Source: an uncultured Collinsella sp. (lineage in GTDB: Bacteria; Actinomycetota; Coriobacteriia; Coriobacteriales; Coriobacteriaceae). From it: a stretch of 26,259 nucleotides of DNA. The DNA lies in NCBI GenBank assembly GCA_900544845.1, contig UQWV01000029.1, forward strand, positions 1 to 26,259, read 5' to 3'. Positions 15,336-22,394 of the stretch are shown here, piece after piece. The notes beneath the pieces were generated by a model. The model did not search any database. It was not told the DNA's origin and worked only from the letters and a program-made list of their open reading frames with translations. Position 1 is the first letter of the stretch. Every line of letters begins with the position of its first letter. Made by a program: the position numbers and the translations under genes.

Positions 15336-17282
15336 GTGCGTGTGGCCGGTCACGACAACATTCCAACACTCGCCGAGCAGGTTTCGCGCGTTCCCACGCA
15401 GCCCGGATGTTACCTTTGGAAAGATGCCAAGGGCGATGTCATCTACGTTGGCAAGGCAAAAAACCTGCGTTCCCGTATGCGCCAGTACGTGACGCTGCAG
15501 GATGAGCGTCAAAAGATCCCGCTGATGATGCAGCTGGTGGCGAGCTTTGACTATATCGTGGTGGAGACCGAGCACGAGGCGTTGGTGCTCGAGCGCAATT
15601 TGATTGGTCAGTACCATCCGTACTTTAATGTGGACCTTAAGGACGACAAGAGCTATCCCTTTATCGCTATCACCAAGAGCGATCTGTTCCCAGCTATCAA
15701 ATATACGCGTGAGCGCCATAAGCCGGGAACGCGTTATTTTGGTCCCTATACCGATAGCCGTGCGGCACGTGAGACGATAGATACGCTGCGCAAGGTTATC
15801 CCCATCTGCTCCGCATCCTGTGCGGAGTGGCGTCGTTGTCGTCGTATCGTCGAGTCCCACAGGGGCGAGGAAGACATTGTCAATATGATTTGCGCGCAAA
15901 ACGGGCGTCCCTGCTTTGACTACCATGTCGGGCGCGGCCCGGGTGCGTGTGTCGGCGCGATTTCTCCTACGGACTATGCCAAGAACGTCAAACGTGTCGA
16001 ACGTTTTTTGTCGGGCCATCGCAAGGATGTCGTCGATGAGCTGACCTCCGAGATGACGGATGCCGCCGAGGCGCTCGACTTTGAGCGCGCGGCACGCGTC
16101 AAACGTCGTTTGGAGGTCATCAGGGGTCTGGACGACCGTCAGCAAGTCGTTTTTCCCTCCAGTGTCGATATCGATGTCATCGGTTTCTATCGCGAGGAGA
16201 CCATCTCCGCCGCTTGCGTCTTTGTCGTGCGTGAGGGTCGAACGGTTCGAACCTGCGAGTTTATTCTCGATAAGGGTTTGGATGTCGACGAAGAGGAACT
16301 TCAATCGGGCTTTCTTAAGCGCTATTACGACGAGACGGCTGATATTCCAGCTGAGATAAACCTCTCTGTCGAGCTTGAGGATGCGGAGGCGCTGGGGGAG
16401 TGGCTTGCAGGCAAGCGCGAGCGTTCCTGCCATCTCCATAGGCCGCAGCGTGGCGAAAAGCACCGTTTGCTCGATATGGCATCCAAAAATGCGCGCCATG
16501 CCCTCATGCGCTACATGATGCGAACGGGGTACGCTGACGACCGCACCAATCAAGCGCTCCTGGAGCTCGAAAGCGCGCTGGCGCTGCCGGCGCCGCCGAT
16601 GCGTATCGAGTGCTTCGATATCTCGACGCTGCACGGAACCTTTACCGTCGCCTCGATGGTGGTGTTTACCAACGGGCGCGCCGACAAGAGCCAGTACCGT
16701 CGTTTTAAAATTCAGGCCGAATTGGACGAGGCAAACGACTTCGTGTCGATGTCCGAGGTTTTGGGACGACGCTATGCTCCCGAGCGCATGGCCGACGAGC
16801 GCTTTGGCTCGCGCCCCGATTTGCTCGTTGTCGATGGCGGTAAGCCGCAATTGACCGCTGCGATCAAGCAACTTGAAGCTCTTGGGCTCGATATACCAGT
16901 TTGTGGCTTGGCAAAGGCCGATGAGGAAGTTTTTGTGCCTTGGGACGAGACTCCCGTCGTGCTGCCGACCGGGTCCGCGTCGCTCTATCTAATTAAACAG
17001 GTGCGCGATGAATCGCACCGTTTTGCAATCACATTCCATCGTGAGTTGCGCGATAAAGCCATGACAGTTTCGGTACTCGATGACGTTCCAGGCGTGGGAC
17101 CCACCAGAAAACGTGCCCTTATGCGCCATTTTGGTTCGATGAAGCGTTTGCGCGCGGCGAGCGAGCAAGAGATCGCGGAAGTTCGCGGCATACCTGCCGA
17201 TGTTGCCAAGGCGGTCCACGAGGCGCTCGTTGCGTGGAATGCCGAGCGCGCCGAGGCGGCGGCTGGCCATTCCGATAGCTAA
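15336..17282 (+). CDS. uvrC: Excinuclease ABC subunit C
   Basis: UvrC makes both incisions around a lesion held by UvrB. In the 648-residue product the GIY-YIG nuclease domain comes first (PGCYLWKDAKGDVIYVGKAK, about 23-42). Next are a Cys-bearing region (158-205), a UVR motif (ALDFERAARVKRRLE), the RNase H-like nuclease (ECFDISTLHGTF) and C-terminal helix-hairpin-helix motifs (VPGVGPTRKRALMRHFG). The GTG at 15336 directly follows the murJ stop; a GTG at 15342 has better spacing from AGTAGG and may be the true start, shortening the protein by two residues. The Cys region is unusual: where E. coli has IGRCLGPC this protein has VGRGPGAC (Gly201, Cys205), and about 20 extra residues with additional Cys (158, 162, 168, 186) precede Cys193. 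Confidence 0.96.
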   Translation: MRVAGHDNIPTLAEQVSRVPTQPGCYLWKDAKGDVIYVGKAKNLRSRMRQYVTLQDERQKIPLMMQLVASFDYIVVETEHEALVLERNLIGQYHPYFNVDLKDDKSYPFIAITKSDLFPAIKYTRERHKPGTRYFGPYTDSRAARETIDTLRKVIPICSASCAEWRRCRRIVESHRGEEDIVNMICAQNGRPCFDYHVGRGPGACVGAISPTDYAKNVKRVERFLSGHRKDVVDELTSEMTDAAEALDFERAARVKRRLEVIRGLDDRQQVVFPSSVDIDVIGFYREETISAACVFVVREGRTVRTCEFILDKGLDVDEEELQSGFLKRYYDETADIPAEINLSVELEDAEALGEWLAGKRERSCHLHRPQRGEKHRLLDMASKNARHALMRYMMRTGYADDRTNQALLELESALALPAPPMRIECFDISTLHGTFTVASMVVFTNGRADKSQYRRFKIQAELDEANDFVSMSEVLGRRYAPERMADERFGSRPDLLVVDGGKPQLTAAIKQLEALGLDIPVCGLAKADEEVFVPWDETPVVLPTGSASLYLIKQVRDESHRFAITFHRELRDKAMTVSVLDDVPGVGPTRKRALMRHFGSMKRLRAASEQEIAEVRGIPADVAKAVHEALVAWNAERAEAAAGHSDS

Positions 17283-17306
17283 ACACGAGCCTAAACTACT
17301 GATATA

Positions 17307-17351
17307 CATGATTGCGTGATTTTCAACCATTTATTTCACCATGATTGCATG
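17307..17351 (+). repeat. Direct repeat pair CATGATTGC(G/A)TG
   Basis: Two 12-base copies (17307-17318 and 17340-17351) differ at one base and start 33 bases apart, about three helical turns. They lie upstream of the promoter candidates and could be binding sites for one regulator on the same face of the DNA. Confidence 0.6.
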
Positions 17352-17400
17352 CTGGTTTCGGGTTTTATTAACGCTAAAACGTTTGACTAGTCATGGTGAA
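17335..17400. repeat. Split 10-bp dyad TTCACCATGA / TCATGGTGAA
   Basis: The two arms (17335-17344 and 17391-17400) are perfect reverse complements 56 bases apart start to start. The second arm sits just after TTGACT (17383-17388). A dimeric regulator looping between them, or a repressor at the promoter-proximal arm, would fit; no protein is identified. Confidence 0.6.
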
Positions 17401-17415
17401 CAACCCTGCTATCCT
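17383..17415 (+). promoter_or_regulatory. Candidate distal promoter with extended -10
   Basis: TTGACT (17383-17388) is a good -35. TGCTATCCT (17407-17415) reads as an extended -10, but the spacing to TATCCT is 21 bases, too long for a classical promoter. If active it would put the three-helix structure into a leader RNA of about 225 bases. Confidence 0.35.
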
Positions 17416-17442
17416 GCGGGTTGACGAAGACTGATATCTCAC

Positions 17443-17537
17443 CTCGTCGATACATACTGTCTGGCGAATCATTTGTCAATGAATTCGGTGAACGGTAGTA
17501 AATACCGTTCAAGCGTATGTATGTATCGGTCGCCGAG
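17443..17537 (+). promoter_or_regulatory. Nested three-helix junction, candidate cis-regulatory RNA or composite operator
   Basis: Three nested pairings are present. P1: CGATACATAC (17448-17457) with GTATGTATCG (17519-17528), perfect and extendable by two G-U pairs, or by CTCG/CGAG (17443-17446 with 17534-17537). P2: CGAATCATT (17465-17473) with AATGAATTCG (17478-17487), nine pairs with one bulged A and a TGTC loop. P3: TGAACGGTA (17489-17497) with TACCGTTCA (17503-17511), perfect, with a GTAAA loop. The junction strands are 7, 1 and 7 bases. It does not resemble a riboswitch class I can name. As DNA, P3 alone is also a good operator. Confidence 0.45.
17489..17511. repeat. Perfect 23-base palindrome with 9-bp arms
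   Basis: TGAACGGTA, five bases (GTAAA), TACCGTTCA. It is either the P3 helix of the leader structure or a dimer-binding operator about 40 bases upstream of the -35 of the proximal promoter candidate. Confidence 0.85.
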
Positions 17538-17550
17538 CGCGGCACCTCAG

Positions 17551-17578
17551 TTGGGTTCGTCGGTAGGTAAGGTATATA
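17551..17578 (+). promoter_or_regulatory. Candidate proximal promoter for the binding-protein gene
   Basis: TTGGGT (17551-17556) and TATATA (17573-17578) are 16 bases apart, giving a leader of about 63 bases before ATG 17648. If this is the main promoter, the three-helix element is an upstream DNA site and not part of the transcript. Confidence 0.45.
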
Positions 17579-17647
17579 TCGTCCGCAAGTTGCGCGGGGG
17601 CAAGTCTAGGTGCTCCCGAGTAAGATTCTCTATTGATAGGAGAAGAC

Positions 17648-19261
17648 ATGGCCATCATCAACAAGGGTATGTCCAGGCGTTCGTTCCTCGGCCTCACCGG
17701 CAGCGTCGCTGCTGTCGCCGGCCTTGGTCTCACTGGCTGCGGTGGCAGCTCTAGCGACGAGGGTTCCGCTTCCGGCTCCACCGATTCCGCCAACCGTGGC
17801 GGCGGCGTGATCACCGCTGGTTCCGCTTATGCTCCGTCCAGCTTCGATCCCGCCAGCACCGGCTCCGCTGTGGGCCTGGGTGCTAACTGGCACGTCGTCG
17901 AGGGCCTCTACGGCATCGATTACCACGACTACAGCACCTTCAACGAGCTCGCCACCGACGATCCCAAGTCTGTGGACGACACCACTTTCGAGGTCACCAT
18001 CCGCAAGGGCGCCAAGTTCTCCGATGGCACCGAGGTCACCGCTGACGATGTCGTTGCCTCCTACACCGCTTGCGCCGCTTCCGCTACCTATGCTCCGTTC
18101 TTCCAGCCCTTCGAGTCCATCGAGGCCAAGGACGCCAGCACCGTGACGGTCAAGACCAAGGTCCCCAACTTCTCCCTGCTCAAGGATCGTCTGGCCATCG
18201 TCCGCGTTACCCCGGCCACCCAGACCGAGGAGGATCGCGCCAAGCAGCCGATCGGCTCCGGCCCCTGGATGTACGACTCTATCTCCGATACCGAGATCAC
18301 CCTGGTTCCCAACCCCGAGTACAACGGTGAGTATGCTGCCGAGGATAAGAAGATCCAGTACAGCATCCTGACCGACCCCACCGCTCGCGTTACCGCTCAG
18401 CAGGAGGGCTCCACGCTCGTTATGGAGCTCGTTACCGCTGACGCCGTCGACCAGCTTGAGAGCGCCGGCTGCAAGATCGATAACGTTCAGGGTTTCGGCA
18501 CCCGCTTCATCATGTTCAACGTAGCCAAGGAGCCTTGGAACAACGTCAAGGTCCGTCAGGCTGTCATGTATGCGCTCGACACCGAGAAGATGGTCAGCAA
18601 CACCTTCGCCGGCCTTGCCACCGCTGCCAGCTGCTACCTGCCCAAGAGCTTCACCAACTATCATGAGGCTTCCACGGTGTACAAGACCGACGCCAAGAAG
18701 GCTAAGAAGCTCATCGAGGAGTCTGGCATCACCCCGGGTGCTATCACCCTGCGCACCACCGACAACGAGCAGATTAAGGGCATGGCCGCCCAGGTCAAGA
18801 ACGACCTCGACGCTCTCGGCTTCGATGTGACCATCCAGACCGATACCTCGCCGGCCACCTACGCTGCCATCGACGGCGGCGAGGCCTACGATATCCTCCT
18901 TGCCCCTGGCGATCCTTCCTGCTTCGGCGCCGACCCCGACCTGCTGCTCAACTGGTGGTACGGCGACAACGTCTGGATGCAGACCCGTTGCCCGTGGAAG
19001 GAGTCCGCTGAGTGGCAGAAGCTCCACGGTCTCATGGACGAGGCTCTTGCCGCCGAGGGCGACGAGCAGCAGAAGAAGTGGAACGAGTGCTTCGACATCA
19101 TTGCCGACAACGCCGTTCTGTACCCCGTTGTCCACGTCAAGACCGTCTCCGCTTCCTGGGACGATCCGTCCACTGCGCCCAACGGCGAGGCCCTCGATGG
19201 CTTCAAGGGCATCGGCACGACGAGCATGTCCTTCAGGGGCGTTGCGACCGTCAAGGCGTAA
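17648..19261 (+). CDS. Family-5 solute-binding lipoprotein of a Sat/Dpp-type ABC transporter
   Basis: A 537-residue extracellular substrate-binding protein (SBP_bac_5 family) that delivers ligand to the permease pair encoded downstream. The N-terminus has a twin-arginine motif (SRRSFLG, Arg10-Arg11) and a lipobox LTGC, giving a lipid-anchored mature protein from Cys31, so export by the Tat route is likely. A Gly/Ser linker follows, then the family-5 fold (GAKFSDGTEVTADDV near the front; VRQAVMYALD in the middle). ATG 17648 has AGGAG five bases upstream. Codon choice is very strongly biased to C-ending codons, more than the neighbours, suggesting high expression. Family 5 includes binders of peptides, nickel and also sugars such as sialic acid (SatA); the lyase and esterase genes downstream favour the last. 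Confidence 0.92.
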   Translation: MAIINKGMSRRSFLGLTGSVAAVAGLGLTGCGGSSSDEGSASGSTDSANRGGGVITAGSAYAPSSFDPASTGSAVGLGANWHVVEGLYGIDYHDYSTFNELATDDPKSVDDTTFEVTIRKGAKFSDGTEVTADDVVASYTACAASATYAPFFQPFESIEAKDASTVTVKTKVPNFSLLKDRLAIVRVTPATQTEEDRAKQPIGSGPWMYDSISDTEITLVPNPEYNGEYAAEDKKIQYSILTDPTARVTAQQEGSTLVMELVTADAVDQLESAGCKIDNVQGFGTRFIMFNVAKEPWNNVKVRQAVMYALDTEKMVSNTFAGLATAASCYLPKSFTNYHEASTVYKTDAKKAKKLIEESGITPGAITLRTTDNEQIKGMAAQVKNDLDALGFDVTIQTDTSPATYAAIDGGEAYDILLAPGDPSCFGADPDLLLNWWYGDNVWMQTRCPWKESAEWQKLHGLMDEALAAEGDEQQKKWNECFDIIADNAVLYPVVHVKTVSASWDDPSTAPNGEALDGFKGIGTTSMSFRGVATVKA

Positions 19262-19418
19262 GACTCGCTTGAGTCTGTATGCAGGATGTCGGTCGTTGGG
19301 ACTGTATCCTCATAGTTGAAACAAAGACCCGGGCGGCAACGATGTCGCTCGGGTCTTGTAATGAGTATCCGTACTCATATACCAGTTGGTCCTACCGACA
19401 AAAGAAAGGGGAGAGAAC
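19262..19418 (+). promoter_or_regulatory. Intercistronic stem-loops between binding protein and permease
   Basis: This 157-base gap holds a 5-bp stem right after the stop (GACTC/GAGTC, 19262-19275), a two-part stem AAGACCCG/CGGGTCTT with inner GCGGC/GTCGC (19324-19357), a perfect 7-bp stem ATGAGTA/TACTCAT with loop TCCG (19361-19378) and a weak stem 19386-19400. T tracts are poor, so partial termination or protection of the upstream mRNA is more likely than a full stop. This would give more binding protein than permease. Confidence 0.65.
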
Positions 19419-20375
19419 GTGAACAACTTGCTACGTTTGATTGGAAGGCGTCTTGTGGCGCTGCCGATCATGGCATTGGGCGTCACCGTCCTGGTGTTCT
19501 TCCTTATGTCGTTCTCCAAGACCGACCCCGCCTACACGGCGTTGGGTGACGGTGCCTCGCCCGAGGCGGTTGCCGAGTACCATGAGAAGTATGGTCTGGA
19601 CGACCCCTGGCCCGTGCGCTACGTGCGCTATATGGGCGATTTGATCCATGGCGACATGGGCACCTATGGTGCCGCTCGCAACTCCGTTGCCAAGCGCATC
19701 TCCACGGCCCTGCCCGTCACGATGCAGCTGACCTTCATCGGTCTTGCCATCGGTGCGGTCGTTTCGTTTTTGCTCGGCGTCATCGCGGCACTGTATCGCG
19801 ACAAATGGCCGGACCAAGTGATCCGCGTCTTTTCCATCGCCGGCTTGGCAACCCCGTCGTTCTGGCTTGCCGTTCTGTTGATCCTGCTGTTCTCTTCCTA
19901 CCTTAAGGTGCTCCCGGCATCTGGTGCTCTGCCTCACTTCACCACGAATCCGGTTGGCTATCTGGGACGTATGATCATGCCCGCTATCGCCTTGGCATTT
20001 CCGCTGACGGGCCAGATGACTCGTATCGTGCGTACCGCCATGGTCGAGGAGCTCGACAAGGACTATGTCCGTATGGCTCGTGGCGCCGGCGTTCCCGAGA
20101 AGGTCGTCGTCGGCATCAACGTTCTTCGCAATGCGCTGATCACCCCGGTCACCACCCTCGGTCTTAAGATCGGTTACCTCATGGGCGGCGCCGTCGTCAT
20201 CGAGGTTATCTTCAACCTCCCCGGCATGGGCACCGCGATTCTGCAGGGCGTTCAGGGCAACGAGGCGAACCTGGTTCAGGGCGTCGTTATCGTCGTTGCT
20301 CTTGCCTTCATCATCATCAACATCGTGGTTGACATGCTCTACCTGCTCATCAACCCGCGCATCAGGACGGTGTAG
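19419..20375 (+). CDS. ABC transporter permease, DppB/OppB type
   Basis: A 318-residue inner-membrane permease with about six transmembrane helices. It starts with NNLLRLIGRRLVALPIM, the typical first helix of DppB-type permeases. The cytoplasmic EAA-like coupling loop is visible in ELDKDYVRMARGAGVPEKVV, followed by RNALITPVTTLGLKIGYL and the family's NLPGMGTAI. The GTG at 19419 is chosen because AAAGGGGAG lies five bases upstream; a TTG at 19386 has no site. It is three bases from the next gene, so it is co-translated with it. In Sat-type sialic acid transporters it would correspond to SatB. Confidence 0.93.
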   Translation: MNNLLRLIGRRLVALPIMALGVTVLVFFLMSFSKTDPAYTALGDGASPEAVAEYHEKYGLDDPWPVRYVRYMGDLIHGDMGTYGAARNSVAKRISTALPVTMQLTFIGLAIGAVVSFLLGVIAALYRDKWPDQVIRVFSIAGLATPSFWLAVLLILLFSSYLKVLPASGALPHFTTNPVGYLGRMIMPAIALAFPLTGQMTRIVRTAMVEELDKDYVRMARGAGVPEKVVVGINVLRNALITPVTTLGLKIGYLMGGAVVIEVIFNLPGMGTAILQGVQGNEANLVQGVVIVVALAFIIINIVVDMLYLLINPRIRTV

Positions 20376-20378
20376 ATT

Positions 20379-22394
20379 ATGGTAAAGATTCGAGAGAAGC
20401 AAACCGAGCAGCTCGAGAAGGCTGCCTCCAAGGGGCTCAAGCTCGGTGGCTGGAAGAAGATGACGCTGTCTTCTAAGATTGCCGCCGTCGTGCTGGTGCT
20501 GGTCGCCCTGACTGCGATTCTGGCGCCCCTTCTTGCCCCCTATAGCCCGGTCGAGATCTTTACGGCTCGCCAGGCTCCCGGCAACGGATTTATCTTCGGT
20601 ACCGACGATAAGGGTCGCGACATTCTGTCGCGTATGCTCTACGGTGGTCGTTACTCGCTGATTATCGGCTTTGGCGCCACTGCCATGGCTCTGGTCTGCG
20701 GCTCGGTCGTGGGCGCCCTTGCAGCGGTTTCGCGCAAGGCTGTCTCCGAGACGATCATGCGTATCCTGGACATCATCATGTCCATCCCGGGCATCGCCCT
20801 CGCTGCCGTCTTCGTCTCCATCCTGGGCAACTCCGTGCCGTCGATCATCTTCGCCATCGGCTTTATGTACACTCCGCAGATTGCCCGTATCGTGCGCGCC
20901 AACATCGTGTCCGAGTACGGCGAGGACTATGTCCGCGCGGTCATCGTTTCCGGCGCCAAGGCTCCGTGGATTTTGATCAAGCATGTTCTGCGTAACTGCA
21001 TTGCCCCGATCATGGTCTTCACCGTTACGCTGGTCGCCGACGCCATCATCTTCGAGGCCTCGCTGACCTTCATCGGCGCTGGTATCCAGGAGCCCACCGC
21101 TACCTGGGGCAACATCCTCGCCGACGCCCGCGGCGGCGTGCTCGCCGGCCGTTGGTGGCAGGCGCTGTTCCCGGGCCTGGCCATCATGATCACCTGCCTG
21201 GCGCTCAACATCCTTTCCGAGGGCATTACCGACGCCATGGCCGCTGCTCCCTCCGCCGCCCTGGATCCGACCGATTCCTCCAAGCGCCGCGAGGCCGACC
21301 TGCTGGTTTCCGACCCCGTTCGTGCCTACAAGGAGCAGGCTCAGTCCCTCTCCGCTCGCCTTGGCGCCCTGCGCGATGTCGAGCTCAAGCGTGATGATCG
21401 CCATGTGCCCGATGAGTCCGTTGAGCCGATCCTTTCGGTCCGCGATTTCTGCATCCAGTTTGAGCACCACGGTGATATCAACGTCGTCGACCACGTTAAC
21501 TTTGACGTCCGTCCCGGCCAGACTATGGGCCTGGTAGGCGAGTCCGGCTGCGGTAAGTCCATCACCACGCTGGCCATCATGGGCCTGACCGACGATGACG
21601 AGCATCTTTCCGGCGAGGTTCTCTGGGAGGGCCGTGACCTGCTCAAGATGAGCAAGAAGGAGTGGTTCGGCCTGCGCGGTACCGATATCGCCATGGTCTA
21701 CCAGGACGCCCTATCTTCGCTCAACCCCTCTATGCTCATCTCTGCCCAGATGAAGCAGCTCACCAAGCGCGGCGGCACCCGCAGCGCCGAGGAGCTCCTG
21801 GAGCTTGTGGGCCTCGATCCCAAGCGCACGCTCGAGAGCTATCCGCACGAGCTTTCCGGTGGACAGCGTCAGCGTGTCCTGATCGCTATGGCCCTTACCC
21901 GCGACCCCAAGCTGGTCATCTGCGACGAGCCCACGACCGCTCTGGACGTTACCGTCCAGAAGCAGGTCATCAAGCTGCTCAACGATCTTCAGGCCAAGCT
22001 CGGCTTTGCCATGATCTTCGTTTCGCATGACCTGGCGCTGGTCGCCGAGGTCGCCCATAACATCACGGTTATGTACGCTGGCCAGGTTATCGAGCAGGCG
22101 CCCACCAAGGAGCTGCTCACCAACCCGATCCACGAGTACACCCGCGGTCTTTTGGGCTCCGTTCTGTCCATCGAGAGCGGCTCGGGCCGTCTGCACCAGG
22201 TCCCCGGCGCCGTTCCCAGCCCGCGCGATTTCCCCAAGGGCGATCGCTTTGCGCCCCGCTCGAGCCATCCGCGTATTGGTCTGGACACCCGTCCGGTCTT
22301 CAAGCGCGTTCCCGGCACCGAGCACTTCTATTCCGAGCTCCCCGACGAGGTGCTCAAGGCAAATGGTTTGACCCCTCACGCGGAGGTGATGTAG
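20379..22394 (+). CDS. ABC transporter permease-ATPase fusion, DppC plus DppD type
   Basis: A 671-residue fusion. Residues 1 to ~290 are a DppC-type permease with six helices (GTDDKGRDILSRMLYGGRYS, then YGEDYVRAVIVSGAK as coupling loop). A Glu/Arg-rich linker of ~50 residues leads to an ABC ATPase with Walker A GESGCGKS (about 387-394), signature LSGGQRQR (about 491-498), Walker B VICDEPTTALD and an H-loop SHD. The C-terminal tail has the oligopeptide-transporter extension (VPGAVPSPRDFPKGDRF) but lacks the Cys residues that most DppD/OppD proteins carry there. The permease-ATPase fusion is, as I recall, characteristic of SatC in sialic acid transporters of H. ducreyi and corynebacteria. Start ATG is three bases after the previous stop. 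Confidence 0.93.
   Translation: MVKIREKQTEQLEKAASKGLKLGGWKKMTLSSKIAAVVLVLVALTAILAPLLAPYSPVEIFTARQAPGNGFIFGTDDKGRDILSRMLYGGRYSLIIGFGATAMALVCGSVVGALAAVSRKAVSETIMRILDIIMSIPGIALAAVFVSILGNSVPSIIFAIGFMYTPQIARIVRANIVSEYGEDYVRAVIVSGAKAPWILIKHVLRNCIAPIMVFTVTLVADAIIFEASLTFIGAGIQEPTATWGNILADARGGVLAGRWWQALFPGLAIMITCLALNILSEGITDAMAAAPSAALDPTDSSKRREADLLVSDPVRAYKEQAQSLSARLGALRDVELKRDDRHVPDESVEPILSVRDFCIQFEHHGDINVVDHVNFDVRPGQTMGLVGESGCGKSITTLAIMGLTDDDEHLSGEVLWEGRDLLKMSKKEWFGLRGTDIAMVYQDALSSLNPSMLISAQMKQLTKRGGTRSAEELLELVGLDPKRTLESYPHELSGGQRQRVLIAMALTRDPKLVICDEPTTALDVTVQKQVIKLLNDLQAKLGFAMIFVSHDLALVAEVAHNITVMYAGQVIEQAPTKELLTNPIHEYTRGLLGSVLSIESGSGRLHQVPGAVPSPRDFPKGDRFAPRSSHPRIGLDTRPVFKRVPGTEHFYSELPDEVLKANGLTPHAEVM

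Larger units (their letters stand above)
17283..17647 (+). promoter_or_regulatory. 365-base regulatory and leader region of the transporter-lyase cluster
   Basis: No gene is visible here. The stretch is more A+T-rich than the genes around it and dense in symmetric elements: two CATGATTGC-TG direct repeats, a 10-bp split dyad, a CAACCC/GGGTTG hairpin (17401-17423), a nested three-helix structure (17443-17537), a late promoter-like pair (17551-17578), and a CGGGGGC/GCTCCCG hairpin (17595-17618) about 20 bases before the ribosome-binding site AGGAG (17638-17642). No clear Rho-independent terminator for uvrC was found. Such density suggests tight regulation of the downstream cluster. Confidence 0.7.

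Noticed and set aside
17401..17423. CAACCC/GGGTTG stem as the uvrC terminator
   Set aside because: Only six pairs, an 11-base loop and no T run; kept only as part of the regulatory region.
19431..21605. Open frame of 724 codons antisense to the permease and fusion genes, plus similar ones at 17630-19135, 15066-16871 and 21711-23309
   Set aside because: Composition is dominated by His, Gln, Asp and Gly as expected from reading strongly biased genes backwards; none has motifs or starts with a site.
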